Origin: Coprococcus eutactus
Lineage (GTDB): Bacteria; Bacillota; Clostridia; Lachnospirales; Lachnospiraceae
Length of the DNA: 64,000 bases
NCBI RefSeq assembly: GCF_025149915.1
Contig: NZ_CP102278.1
Span: forward strand, 1,876,001 to 1,940,000
Reading direction: 5' to 3'
Made by a program: the position numbers and the translations under genes
Part shown: piece after piece, positions 1 through 12,269 of the stretch
How the letters are laid out: each line of letters begins with the position of its first letter
How positions within the stretch are numbered: position 1 is the stretch's first letter
Notes under the pieces: generated by a model
Seen by the model: the letters and a program-made list of their open reading frames with translations, nothing else
What the model was told of the DNA's origin: nothing
Database searches by the model: none

Positions 1-154
1 CGCAGCCAAGATCAAGAATCCTGCTGCCTGGCTTTAGATGTTCCTCAAAGCGCTTGTAAATGTCCGACATGTCTGCATTTCTGGTTATCTCGGAATACCT
101 GTCAGCATGTGTGTTGTAGTATTCTATTGTTCTGTTTGTATTTTTATCATCCAT
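1..154 (-). CDS. SAM-dependent methyltransferase, N-terminal part (runs off window)
   Basis: Reading leftward from an ATG at 154, about 51 codons are open to the window edge. The last visible residues read SRILDLGC, the glycine-rich motif I that binds S-adenosylmethionine in class I methyltransferases. The preceding segment (IEYYNTHADRYSEIT) is the usual N-terminal helix of small-molecule methyltransferases of the Methyltransf_11/25 type. The substrate cannot be told because the rest of the gene lies outside the window. Confidence 0.75.
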   Translation of the reverse strand, partial: MDDKNTNRTIEYYNTHADRYSEITRNADMSDIYKRFEEHLKPGSRILDLGC

Positions 155-220
155 TAAAATCTGACCTCTTCCGGTTCATGTGTAGTAAGGGTGCGAATCC
201 CCCTCCACTTTCATATGTAT

Positions 221-670
221 CTACAAATTATTTGCCTTTCGCAGCAGCTTCTCAAAAGACTCCGCAAATCTCTGGTCATCCTCGTCTGTCCTCTTCCTCG
301 GCCCTTTGATATGATTCCTGCTCGATGCCCTTCTCGCTTTCTTGTTCAGATGCCTCTCCATAAGCATCTGATCGATATTCTCATTTGTATACCATTTACC
401 CGATTGGTGTATCGCAAATGCACCTTTTCCCAGTGCCATCGCAGCCACGCCATAATCCTGAGTTACAACTATATCGCCTCTATGGCAAATGCTTATCAGC
501 TTGTAATCCACCGCATCCGCTCCAGCACCGACTACTACAACCTCACTGTAATCAGATGTGAGGACATGGTTCGTATCGCATAGAAGCGTTACCGGGATGT
601 TATATTTTGTTGCTATGTCTTCAACTATATCAACCACCGGACACGCGTCAGCATCAACAAATATCTTCAT
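221..670 (-). CDS. yaiI: UPF0178 (YaiI/YqxD) family protein
   Basis: The 149-residue protein starts MKIFVDADACPV and contains the conserved stretches DTNHV, GADAVD and VVTQDYGVA that mark the UPF0178/DUF188 family. The length is normal for the family. These are small PIN/NYN-like proteins whose acidic residues (D6, D8 and the DYG motif) resemble a metal-dependent nuclease site. No member has a firmly assigned function as far as I know. An AAAGGA ribosome binding site precedes the ATG. The C terminus is basic (RKRTDEDDQRF) and could contact nucleic acid, which is inference. It lies just upstream of the truncated methyltransferase on the same strand. Confidence 0.85.
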   Translation of the reverse strand: MKIFVDADACPVVDIVEDIATKYNIPVTLLCDTNHVLTSDYSEVVVVGAGADAVDYKLISICHRGDIVVTQDYGVAAMALGKGAFAIHQSGKWYTNENIDQMLMERHLNKKARRASSRNHIKGPRKRTDEDDQRFAESFEKLLRKANNL

Positions 671-696
671 TGACCTAGTCCTTTCTCGTGCTGTCT

Positions 697-903
697 CTAC
701 AGCAACGACTTTAATTTAGACGCCTCCTCTTCTGTAAGTGTCACACCCTTACCCATCTTCTCATGCTCCGGTGCCCACTCTCTGATATCATACTTCGGTG
801 TGCCACCGTTCCACGATATCTTATTAAGTTCCTTAGTCCATCCCTTTGCACTTTCCGAGATTACTCCTATGTGCTCCACTATTTCGTATTTAAAATCTGC
901 CAT
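697..903 (-). CDS. YdbC family PC4-like single-strand nucleic-acid binding protein
   Basis: This 68-residue protein has the pattern of the YdbC/PC4 family: FKYEIVEHIGVISES, then GWTKELNKISWNG and KYDIREWAPEHEKMGKG. These are small beta-sheet dimers related to the eukaryotic coactivator PC4, and the studied bacterial member binds single-stranded DNA. The start is supported by GGAGATAC upstream of the ATG. It is followed 26 bases later by yaiI on the same strand, so the two may be co-transcribed. A role in transcription or repair is family knowledge; nothing here narrows it further. Confidence 0.8.
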   Translation of the reverse strand: MADFKYEIVEHIGVISESAKGWTKELNKISWNGGTPKYDIREWAPEHEKMGKGVTLTEEEASKLKSLL

Positions 904-925
904 TTTCTATGTATCTCCTTTATCC

Positions 926-970
926 TTTAAAGATAAAGCCCGTCACAACTCTTTGTTTGATGTGATGGGC
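926..970 (-). terminator. Intrinsic terminator between the glycohydrolase pseudogene and ydbC
   Basis: On the minus strand an inverted repeat pairs GCCCATCACA with TGTGACGGGC across a short A/T-rich loop, followed by TTTATCTTT. It lies just downstream of the broken ADP-ribosylglycohydrolase gene and upstream of ydbC, so it probably separates the two transcripts. Confidence 0.6.
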
Positions 971-1043
971 CGTTGTTAATCATTATATCTGTTTTTATGA
1001 GGTTTTTCAATGATGCTATATCCTCAGAGACGTGGGATTGCAA

Positions 1044-1686
1044 TTATTGGAGCAAAGAAAATAATTCTTGATCTATCATGTCCATTGACTTCATCTTTGA
1101 CAACCACTCATCTGGTATACCTTCAAGTCCATACATGATTCCCGCAAGTCCCCCGGCTACCGCTGCGGTCGTATCCATATCGCTACCCAGATTCACAGCC
1201 TTGAGCACACAATCCCTGTAGTTATCCGTCGTAAGCAGGCACCACATAGTCGCCACAAACGTATCAACAACGTACCCCGAAGATCCTACGGATAAACTGT
1301 TAACCATATTCTCTATTCCAATAGCTGCCGATAGCTTTGAACCTTCCGGTACATGTTCCATTATTGCCTCTGCAAGCGGCACACCATTTACAAGAATATG
1401 CTCCTTCTTTTAGCCATCTGCGGAATCTATCTCTGATGTCGTCCACATCAACTCTGCCACACGCTTTGATACTGGCGCAAGTGGCAAGCGCCATACTGGT
1501 ATCATCCGACCAGGTTCCCTCCGGCTGATTGTGCGTACCATAGCCTATCATATCTGTACACTCAAATGCGCCCCTGAATTTAAATTCATACGGAACTCCC
1601 AACGCATCGCCTACGGCAAGACCGTAGATGGCGGATTTTAAAGTATTTGTATTATCACGCCCACTTAAATCCTCCCTGTTTATCAA
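1044..1686 (-). pseudogene. ADP-ribosylglycohydrolase family pseudogene
   Basis: Two overlapping reading frames together encode the two ends of an ADP-ribosylglycohydrolase (DraG-like) protein. The N-terminal frame (from 1686) carries GLAVGDALGVPYEF and TWSDDTSMALATC, the first metal-binding motif. The C-terminal frame (ending at 1044) carries SSGYVVDTFVA, LKAVNLGSDMDTTAAVAGG and IPDEWL, the second metal-binding motif. The frames switch near 1400. The middle of the protein, where the family has its Gly-Asn-Gly-Ser-Leu-Met-Arg stretch, is absent. The combined length is near 205 residues, against roughly 270-320 for the family. I infer an internal deletion plus a frameshift, so the gene is unlikely to make an active enzyme. 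No clear ATG with a ribosome site remains. The family removes ADP-ribose from proteins or small molecules. Confidence 0.8.
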
Positions 1687-1831
1687 TGATTTACTTGTCC
1701 AGCGGTCTTGTAAATTTGCACTTTAGATATGCACTACATCGCCTGTAATTCTCGGTGTCATGTGCACGTTGAACATACTTATTCATATTTTGTTAATATC
1801 TGGTTCATTTGCACCTGGCACCTCGTTTGTA

Positions 1832-4800
1832 AACGCAATCCACGCTCCGGCAAACGGAGCGACAGAAGACCAGCATCAAGCCACGGAAGTACATCCAATT
1901 TCAATCAACGCTCTGACAAACGGAGCAACTGCAATAAAGAACTTGCAGATGACCTTATCGACAAATTTCAATCCACGCTCCGGCGAACGGAGCGACGATC
2001 AAGCTTATGACTTATGAGAGAGACACAGAATTTCAATCCACGCTCCGGCGAACGGAGCGACACCAACCATTCCTGCCATCTGTGCAGCAATCTGATGATT
2101 TCAATCCACGCTCCGGCGAACGGAGCGACATTGTATGACGTGCTTATTAAGATAAGACCAAACATTTCAATCCACGCTCCGGCGAACGGAGCGACCTGCA
2201 CAAACCGAGAGCCACGGAGCAAGAACGCAATTTCAATCCACGCTCCGGCGAACGGAGCGACAGCGTGGACTTACACTAAAGACGGTAAGAATACAGATTT
2301 CAATCCACGCTCCGGCGAACGGGGCGACCAGCATCCCATGTGTTAAGAAATCCAGTTATTGAAATTTCAATCCACGCTCCGGCGAACGGAGCGACGACTT
2401 TTATGCTTTTTCGTGGGTTTATGCTAATATTTCAATCCACGCTCCGGCGAACGGAGCAACGATATTTACCATTACAACAAACAGGATCTTCTAAAATTTC
2501 AATCCACGCTCCGGCGAACGGAGCGACTCGTTATAGTTTCAGTGTCAGAACGTTTAGGAAAATTTCAATCCACGCTCCGGCGAACGGAGCGACGTGCAGA
2601 GTAAAGCTATTTTTGGTGACTGTTATGTATTTCAATCCACGCTCCGGCGAACGGAGCGACCATACACAATCTTGGATGGAGCTGGTGTGACATGGGTATT
2701 TCAATCCACGCTCCGGCGAACGGAGCGACACAACATCCATTAAACAATTCTCAAGTGCATCTTATTTCAATCCACGCTCCGGCGAACGGAGCGACTAGCT
2801 GTGCCATAGTTCTGTGATGCCGCATTAGCATTTCAATCCACGCTCCGGCGAACGGAGCGACATCATGCCGGTGATAATCTCTATAGATATGAATATTTCA
2901 ATCCACGCTCCGGCGAACAGAGCGACTGGAAATACTCATCAGCCGTGTACCCGGCCTCAGCATTTCAATCCACGCTCCGGCGAACGGAGCGACCGTCTTC
3001 CGTCGTCTTAACTGTTGGAATATTTGTATTTCAATCCACGCTCCGGCGAACGGAGCGACTATGCCTTGTATTTTATATTCTCATCCTCATCAAATTTCAA
3101 TCCACGCTCCGGCGAACGGAGCGACTAACTCAAGAAAATCATAGCAGAAAAGGGGAAGAATTTCAATCCACGCTCCGGCGAACGGAGCGACTACATGTGA
3201 TTTCTACTATCAGCGCATTGAAACATTTCAATCCACGCTCCGGCGAACGGAGCGACTGTGGTATACCATTTATTTCCTCCTACAAAAAAATTTCAATCCA
3301 CGCTCCGGCGAACGGAGCGACGTGTCCACTTGGGCGGTTCATTCGCTTTGCCATATTTCAATCCACGCTCCGGCGAACGGAGCGACCTCCAGCTTATCAA
3401 AGAGTATAGAGAATTTAACATTTCAATCCACGCTCCGGCGAACGGAGCGACTTTAATAAATATGACGGTCTCCCGGTCTGGAACATTTCAATCCACGCTC
3501 CGGCGAACGGAGCGACTTATTCAGGCAGGTGAAAGCGGGCTTACAATTAAAATTTCAATCCACGCTCCGGCGAACGGAGCGACCCATAATCATGATCACA
3601 GTAATCAATTAAAGATATTTCAATCCACGCTCCGGCGAACGGAGCGACATTATGCAGGAAGTGCTTGACGGCACTAATGTGCGAAATTTCAATCCACGCT
3701 CCGGCGAACGGAGCGACCACATGAATATGGTCATTATTTCGATACTAAAGCAATTTCAATCCACGCTCCGGCGAACGGAGCGACGACGTACACAGATTAC
3801 TATTATGCGGATGAATTTAAATTTCAATCCACGCTCCGGCGAACGGAGCGACTTCTTCCAGTTACGACCTTTTTCCTGAGTTGGAGATTTCAATCCACGC
3901 TCCGGCGAACGGAGCGACACGTTGATTTTCCGTTATTTCCCATTCCGTACAAATTTCAATCCACGCTCCGGCGAACGGAGCGACTGCCTGTATTGCCATT
4001 CTATAAGCACTTTCAAAAATTTCAATCCACGCTCCGGCGAACGGAGCGACCTTTTTGCTGTGCCCTAGTGTGGACAAGCACACAATTTCAATCCACGCTC
4101 CGGCGAACGGAGCGACACAAGTTTTATTTCATCCCTGAATAATTCCTCCATTTCAATCCACGCTCCGGCGAACGGAGCGACGATTAACGCCATCTGCTGT
4201 GCTGAAATCAATATTGGAATTTCAATCCACGCTCCGGCGAACGGAGCGACGCTAGAGAAGTATCAGCATCTCCTATTATAATTATTTCAATCCACGCTCC
4301 GGCGAACGGAGCGACAAAAATGTGTAAATTACCTTACAATGTATATCAGTATTTCAATCCACGCTCCGGCGAACGGAGCGACTGTATAATTCCGGATGAT
4401 GTAAAAGCTCTGCTTTATTTCAATCCACGCTCCGGCGAACGGAGCGACATTCTTTATACAAAATATCAAGCTGTTCAATAAATTTCAATCCACGCTCCGG
4501 CGAACGGAGCGACCTACCCTTTTCGATATCTCCGCCCATCTTGATAGAATTTCAATCCACGCTCCGGCGAACGGAGCGACCGGGCGTACGCTGTGGCTCA
4601 CACATACACAAATTTCAATCCACGCTCCGGCGAACGGAGCGACCATTTCTCGCCTCCTTCACCCTGCAGATGTGCTATTTCAATCCACGCTCCGGCGAAC
4701 GGAGCGACAATTGTTACAAGCTCGGCCTTATTGTCCTTAAAATTTCAATCCACGCTCCGGCGAACGGAGCGACTTCTTGATCTTAAGCGCATTCTCATGC

Positions 4801-6693
4801 ATCATCAGATTTCAATCCACGCTCCGGCGAACGGAGCGACTTAATTCTCCGTCCTTATTTTCATCTTTATCATGCAATTTCAATCCACGCTCCGGCGAAC
4901 GGAGCGACTTTTTAAAATCTGTCAATATCCTTGATACTGTACATTTCAATCCACGCTCCGGCGAACGGAGCGACTCCAGAAGATGTACTATCACCATTAC
5001 CACCAGACATTTCAATCCACGCTCCGGCGAACGGAGCGACAATTTCCTTTGTCAAACGGACTCTCTTCATCAATATTTCAATCCACGCTCCGGCGAACGG
5101 AGCGACTAGCATAATCCCACTTAAAAGTTCTAACATCTGACATTTCAATCCACGCTCCGGCGAACGGAGCGACGCATTTCTGCCTCACCTATGGTCATTC
5201 CCTCACGATTTCAATCCACGCTCCGGCGAACGGAGCGACAGGCTATCAATGCTGACACTGTAGCTGGTATGCAATTTCAATCCACGCTCCGGCGAACGGA
5301 GCGACAGCCAAACACCGTTATATTGTCCCCTAAATCGGGATTTCAATCCACGCTCCGGCGAACGGAGCGACGTAGGTGAGGGTGATGAAGGTATCACCCG
5401 GACTATTTCAATCCACGCTCCGGCGAACGGAGCGACGGATTCAATCTGTAAGTGGTTCGGTATCACATCATTTCAATCCACGCTCCGGCGAACGGAGCGA
5501 CCAAAGGAACCCACTTTGGCATGGATTGTTTGAAAATTTCAATCCACGCTCCGGCGAACGGAGCGACAGGAATTTGTTAGGGTAAATGCTACAGATAACC
5601 TACAATTTCAATCCACGCTCCGGCGAACGGAGCGACCTTTGTCACAGTCAAAGCCAAGATCTTTAATGTATTTCAATCCACGCTCCGGCGAACGGAGCGA
5701 CGTTGAAAGATATAGTCGATTACTATTTTGATGACATTTCAATCCACGCTCCGGCGAACGGAGCGACGGTCACAATGTTGAATGGACCTTATTATTCATT
5801 CATTTCAATCCACGCTCCGGCGAACGGAGCGACGCGGAATTAAATGACGCGATGGCGCAAGTGGGCATTTCAATCCACGCTCCGGCGAACGGAGCGACTT
5901 ATTGCTCGGCCTGCTGCAAAAAACACACTGATATTTCAATCCACGCTCCGGCGAACGGAGCGACGATAATATCTCATGTTTTTATACCTCCTTAACAATA
6001 TTTCAATCCACGCTCCGGCGAACGGAGCGACCCTCAGTTGCTTTGACAATACAAAAATCAAAAGATTTCAATCCACGCTCCGGCGAACGGAGCGACACAT
6101 GCAGATGGGGCAAGACGCATATATGCAGAGCATTTCAATCCACGCTCCGGCGAACGGAGCGACATATCAGACAAAGCTAACCCGGTTTGAACTGCTAATT
6201 TCAATCCACGCTCCGGCGAACGGAGCGACGCAAAATCGGGTTATTTAGCAGTGCGCAATTATATTTCAATCCACGCTCCGGCGAACGGAGCGACGGTAAA
6301 CACTCTATAAACCGTCCTTATTACATTCCAATTTCAATCCACGCTCCGGCGAACGGAGCGACGCAAGCTCTATATAAAAATGACACCGCTTACAATATTT
6401 CAATCCACGCTCCGGCGAACGGAGCGACTTATTAACACAATAAAGACTTCCAGTGATCTGACATTTCAATCCACGCTCCGGCGAACGGAGCGACACCTGC
6501 ACTTGCACGCTTTTGCACTCTCACCTTATTTCAATCCACGCTCCGGCGAACGGAGCGACTATCATAACAAGTTGTAAGCCTTTTTAATCCATAATTTCAA
6601 TCCACGCTCCGGCGAACGGAGCGACGTAAAATCCGGGGAGATCACAATTGATGAGCTTGGCATTTCAATCCACGCTCCGGCGAACGGAGCGAC
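1832..6693 (-). CRISPR. Type I-C CRISPR array, 74 repeats and 73 spacers
   Basis: I counted 74 copies of a 32-base repeat separated by spacers of about 33-37 bases. On the minus strand the repeat begins GTCGCTCCG and ends GCGTGGATTGAAAT. It holds a 7-bp stem (CGCTCCG/CGGAGCG) followed directly by an 11-base UGGAUUGAAAU, the 5' handle expected after Cas5c processing. This is the repeat type of subtype I-C. Transcription is inferred leftward: the handle lies at the repeat 3' end on the minus strand, cas2 and an A/T-rich leader flank the 6693 side, and the first two repeats on the far side (1832, 1898) are degenerate. Single-base variants occur in the repeats at 2297, 2429 and 2895. The remaining copies look identical. 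Open frames across this region that repeat SIHAPANGAT or SLRSPERGLK are artefacts of the repeat. Confidence 0.98.
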
Positions 6694-6868
6694 AGCAATT
6701 TTGCACAAAAAAATTTAAAAAACTATACAAAACCGCTTAATAATATTATTGCTTTTTACAATTAAATCTGTTTCTTATGCATATATAGATAGATACGCTT
6801 CTCAGCTGTATATTTTTCATGGTGCGAATGACCTTGTAATTCTATGTTCACTATCATTACGCACAACA
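6694..6868 (-). promoter_or_regulatory. CRISPR leader
   Basis: The 175 bases between the newest repeat and the cas2 stop codon contain no gene and are strongly A/T-rich, with A-tracts next to the first repeat. The position and composition are those of a CRISPR leader, which holds the array promoter and the integration site used by Cas1-Cas2. On the minus strand a TATAGT box lies about 30 bases before the repeat, but I see no convincing -35 box. Confidence 0.7.
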
Positions 6869-7159
6869 TCAAAAAATTAATGGCTGATCAACATCTATCC
6901 CCTTATCACATCCTATATGATCAACTTTAGTTTGATATTTACTTCCCAAATAATAAAACCTGAGACTGTCCACTGTATCATCAATTATTTCAGACAACAA
7001 GGCTTTCAATTTAACGCTCTGTGCTTGGTCCACTATACATTCGAAAACTGAATTCTGTACTCGTCGGCCATAATTTTCACATTGTTTTGCAACCTTTCTC
7101 AATCTATTTTTTCCTGCAGATGTTTCCGTATTAACATCATAGGTTATCAATAATAACAT
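6869..7159 (-). CDS. cas2: CRISPR-associated endoribonuclease Cas2
   Basis: The 96-residue protein starts MLLLITYDVNT, the ferredoxin-like first strand of Cas2 with its conserved aspartate. It continues with RRVQNSVFECIV and LRFYYLG, typical of the subtype I-C form. A longer frame extends upstream, but AGGTGATAAG directly before this ATG and the family length decide the start. Cas2 dimers bridge two Cas1 dimers to form the spacer-integration complex; nuclease activity is dispensable for that role. The gene is last in the cas operon, 10 bases after cas1 and next to the leader. Confidence 0.96.
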   Translation of the reverse strand: MLLLITYDVNTETSAGKNRLRKVAKQCENYGRRVQNSVFECIVDQAQSVKLKALLSEIIDDTVDSLRFYYLGSKYQTKVDHIGCDKGIDVDQPLIF

Positions 7160-7169
7160 TCTTATCACC

Positions 7170-8201
7170 TCATTTCCACAAAAAAACAGGGTATCCATCA
7201 ATATCCCCTCGGAGATATCTTGCCAAAAGCATTGTCTGAACATATGGCACTATTCCCCACTCAACCTTTTCCTTCAAATATGGATGTGTAATTACTTCTT
7301 TCTTTTTATTTTGCCACTCCACCAATACCTTTTTTCTTGCATTATCACTTAGTAATACTGCCCCATTTTCTTTTTTAGAAAAATCCTTTCCTGTTATTAT
7401 CCTTTTATTTATAAGTGACAGAACAAACCTATCTGCATAAACCGCTCTAAATTCCTCAATTAAATCTAACGCCAACGAAGCCCTGCCAGGTCTATCCGTA
7501 TGTAAATACCCTATATACGGATCCAACCCTACAACTTCCAAGGCCGATGCAATCTGATTGGTCAATAATGTATAAACAAATGACAGCATAGCATTTATAT
7601 TATCTTGAGGAGGTCGTTTATTTCTTACTTGAAACACAAAATCTCTTTTTTGCTGTAATATAAGCTCATTGAACACCCCAAAATAAATACTTGCCGCCTC
7701 TCCCTCATATCCTCTTAATTCATCATTTGACTTAGCACCTCTTATTAATTCCAAGGAATTTTTTAAATGTAATGATGCGCGTTTCACCCGTTCCGCATCT
7801 ATCTGCATCGCATGATCCCTAATAGCCCTCTCCAAAACCCATCGTGCATTATATACTTTACCCAATATACAACTTTTGGAAATCTCTAGGCTTTTTTCTG
7901 CATCTAATGAGCTATCATATTGTTGTCTCCGCAAAATAACATTTCCCTTTACTTTTCCCGTTATACGAGCTAGAAATTTTCCTTGAGGAGTTACATAACA
8001 TAATGAAATATTCCGATCTGCACATGCGCCCATAAGTGCCGGACTTGTTCCTTTATACCCAAACACAACTATCCCATCCAAATTATGCAAAGGCAATCGG
8101 CCAATCTCTAGGCTATCTTGATATACTACAACAGTTTCTCCTTCTAACCCCAAATAACCATTTTCAGATGTTACATAAAGTGTATTTAATAATTTTTTCA
8201 T
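7170..8201 (-). CDS. cas1: CRISPR-associated endonuclease/integrase Cas1 (type I-C)
   Basis: At 343 residues it has the length of Cas1c. The N-terminal beta domain includes the motif GYKGTSPALM near residue 50. The alpha-helical catalytic domain shows the metal ligands: Glu near 166 (LRGYEGEAA), His near 234 (GYLHTDRPGR) and acidic residues near 245-250 (LALDLIEEFR). Cas1 with Cas2 inserts new spacers at the leader end of the array. The ATG overlaps the end of cas4 by four bases, so translation is probably coupled. All residues expected for activity are present, which fits the long array with intact leader-proximal repeats. Confidence 0.97.
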   Translation of the reverse strand: MKKLLNTLYVTSENGYLGLEGETVVVYQDSLEIGRLPLHNLDGIVVFGYKGTSPALMGACADRNISLCYVTPQGKFLARITGKVKGNVILRRQQYDSSLDAEKSLEISKSCILGKVYNARWVLERAIRDHAMQIDAERVKRASLHLKNSLELIRGAKSNDELRGYEGEAASIYFGVFNELILQQKRDFVFQVRNKRPPQDNINAMLSFVYTLLTNQIASALEVVGLDPYIGYLHTDRPGRASLALDLIEEFRAVYADRFVLSLINKRIITGKDFSKKENGAVLLSDNARKKVLVEWQNKKKEVITHPYLKEKVEWGIVPYVQTMLLARYLRGDIDGYPVFLWK

Positions 8202-8863
8202 TCAACATTATCTCCTAACATCTGTGATATATAATTTTTTACTGATCCAGCTTTATTTAATCTTGGCAAACAAATGTCTTTCAATGAGCAAGAATTACAT
8301 GATTTGCTTTGTTTTACCTTGGGAGTATACCCTCTCTTAAAATAATCATGCATCTCTTCAAACATTTTAGTTGCCATATCTCTTAGCTCCTGAGAAACCT
8401 GCACAACTTCTCTTCTTCTTGTTTCTCCATAATATATTGCGCCCTCTTCTATTTGTGTAGAAAACATCTCCTCTAGGGCCATTGTCTGTACTACTAATTG
8501 AAGTTTATCCTCCTCCGACACCTTGGGCTTTCCTTTTTTATACTCAATTGGATATATGCTATATAATCCACGATGCCCACGTAGAGAAACTCCATCATCA
8601 CACTTATGGAACTCAACAATATCACACTCCCCTACTGCACCCAGTTTCCTGGATGCAATTGGAAGTGCTCTCACTATAAGTACATCTTTTCTCTTCTCCG
8701 TAATATATGGATCATGAGCTTTCTTATGCATAAGCTCACCTACTGCAGTATGATAATTTTCAGACCACTGCTGCTCTATATGTATGAGTGCCCATTGGCG
8801 TCTGCAAAACTTAAAATGCTGTATACCAGATATCATCAAATACTCTTCTTCTGCGTACTCCAT
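8198..8863 (-). CDS. cas4: CRISPR-associated exonuclease Cas4
   Basis: The 221-residue protein carries the Cas4 iron-sulfur cysteines, one in FCRRQW near residue 20 and three in CNSCSLKDIC near the C terminus. It also has RecB-type nuclease motifs, GECDIVEF and PIEYKKGK. Cas4 joins Cas1-Cas2 in type I-C systems to trim prespacers and select those with the correct PAM. It overlaps cas7 by one base and cas1 by four. All expected catalytic and cluster residues are visible, so it should be functional. Confidence 0.95.
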   Translation of the reverse strand: MEYAEEEYLMISGIQHFKFCRRQWALIHIEQQWSENYHTAVGELMHKKAHDPYITEKRKDVLIVRALPIASRKLGAVGECDIVEFHKCDDGVSLRGHRGLYSIYPIEYKKGKPKVSEEDKLQLVVQTMALEEMFSTQIEEGAIYYGETRRREVVQVSQELRDMATKMFEEMHDYFKRGYTPKVKQSKSCNSCSLKDICLPRLNKAGSVKNYISQMLGDNVE

Positions 8864-9774
8864 TAAACCATCCTTTTTACCTCTACTGAGTCTGGAATAT
8901 TATCATTATGTATCTCTACAATATAATCCTGATATCTTCTTGGATATTCAATACCATCCATCTTCTTAACTTCAACAGAATCAAACAACTTATATGCTGG
9001 ACAATCACCAAGTTCTTTACTGTGCTTAAATACTATCAACTCACGCACAGCCATCTTGCCTCTAGCGGCAGAATGATCATTTTCAAACATATTGATAAGT
9101 GCATCCCATAGTAAATCAAGATCCTCTTCTGAAAATCCCGTTACCTTTCTTGCAAGATTTGCTGATATATATCCCTCCAAACGATATAACCCATATGGTA
9201 CAATACTTTTTCTTCCCATCTCTGTACTCTTGTTTTCAGCATCCTTTTCAGTTGTAATTGCAACTCTGGTAATTGTAACTTCCTGACTGATAATTGGATC
9301 TATGCTCCTAGCAAATCCTAACTGTACCGGTCCCCTGACCTGTCCGCAATTCAATGAGGCTTTAACAAACGTAGTCATAACTGCTCCAAATGTCCTAATA
9401 TCATAAAAATTCTCGCACATATAATCTCTCAATTTTCTATCAACATCTGGATCTGACTTTTTTAATTTCTTTATTTCTTCCGTAAGTTTTTTGTCTTCAG
9501 TCTCCTCAACCCCTAAACTTTTACAAGCATTTCTGTCACTCTTATTTAATGGCACATCCTCTTTTATATATATTCCATATCCCTTTTCATCTTCTTTAAC
9601 AGTTTCAACATAATTACGTATTTTCCGTTTTATACAAACATCTGTAACCAAACCCAATCCACTCTCAGGATCAATTCTTGGCATATTGCCAGCATCAGGA
9701 TCTCCATTTGGATTTCCATTCTCAACATCAAATAACACTACAAATTCATATCTGTTTTTTATTACATCACCCAT
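8863..9774 (-). CDS. cas7: Type I-C Cascade backbone protein Cas7 (Csd2)
   Basis: The 303-residue protein starts with the hallmark of Csd2/Cas7c (FVVLFDVENGNPNGDPDAGN) and continues with TDVCIKRKIRNYV. FGAVM and GQVRGPVQLGFARSIDPI follow in the RAMP fold. Several copies line the crRNA spacer in Cascade and flip out every sixth base, which matters for the regulatory RNA at 12300. It starts directly after the cas8c stop codon (no gap) and overlaps the cas4 start by one base. Confidence 0.96.
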   Translation of the reverse strand: MGDVIKNRYEFVVLFDVENGNPNGDPDAGNMPRIDPESGLGLVTDVCIKRKIRNYVETVKEDEKGYGIYIKEDVPLNKSDRNACKSLGVEETEDKKLTEEIKKLKKSDPDVDRKLRDYMCENFYDIRTFGAVMTTFVKASLNCGQVRGPVQLGFARSIDPIISQEVTITRVAITTEKDAENKSTEMGRKSIVPYGLYRLEGYISANLARKVTGFSEEDLDLLWDALINMFENDHSAARGKMAVRELIVFKHSKELGDCPAYKLFDSVEVKKMDGIEYPRRYQDYIVEIHNDNIPDSVEVKRMV

Positions 9775-12197
<2,423 letters not shown>

Positions 12198-12216
12198 TTA
12201 AATATATTGTATTTCT

Positions 12217-12245
12217 ATAATAACGCATTGTGATACGTATAGCAA
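12217..12245 (-). promoter_or_regulatory. Predicted promoter of the cas5c-cas2 operon
   Basis: On the minus strand TTGCTA (12245-12240) and TATTAT (12222-12217) are separated by exactly 17 bases, about 40 bases upstream of cas5c. This is the best sigma-A-type match in the gap. The -35 box lies at protospacer positions 22-27 of the sequence matched by the crRNA-like element at 12324. Confidence 0.7.
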
Positions 12246-12249
12246 TACA

Positions 12250-12269
12250 ATATTTAAAACATTATTGAA
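12250..12269 (-). promoter_or_regulatory. Predicted Cascade target: TTC PAM plus seed match in the cas promoter
   Basis: On the minus strand TTC (12269-12267) is followed by AATAATGTTTTAAATAT (12266-12250). The spacer-like segment on the + strand from 12324 reads AATAAGGTTTTCAATAT. Fifteen of 17 positions agree, and the two differences are at positions 6 and 12. Position 18 is the next difference, and after it the match breaks down. Type I Cascade ignores every sixth base, so the match is effectively perfect for 17 positions beside the correct type I-C PAM. Confidence 0.8.

Noticed and set aside
1968..6577. Many open frames across the array with repeated peptides such as SIHAPANGAT and SLRSPERGLK
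   Set aside because: They are translations of the CRISPR repeat in different frames and have no ribosome sites.
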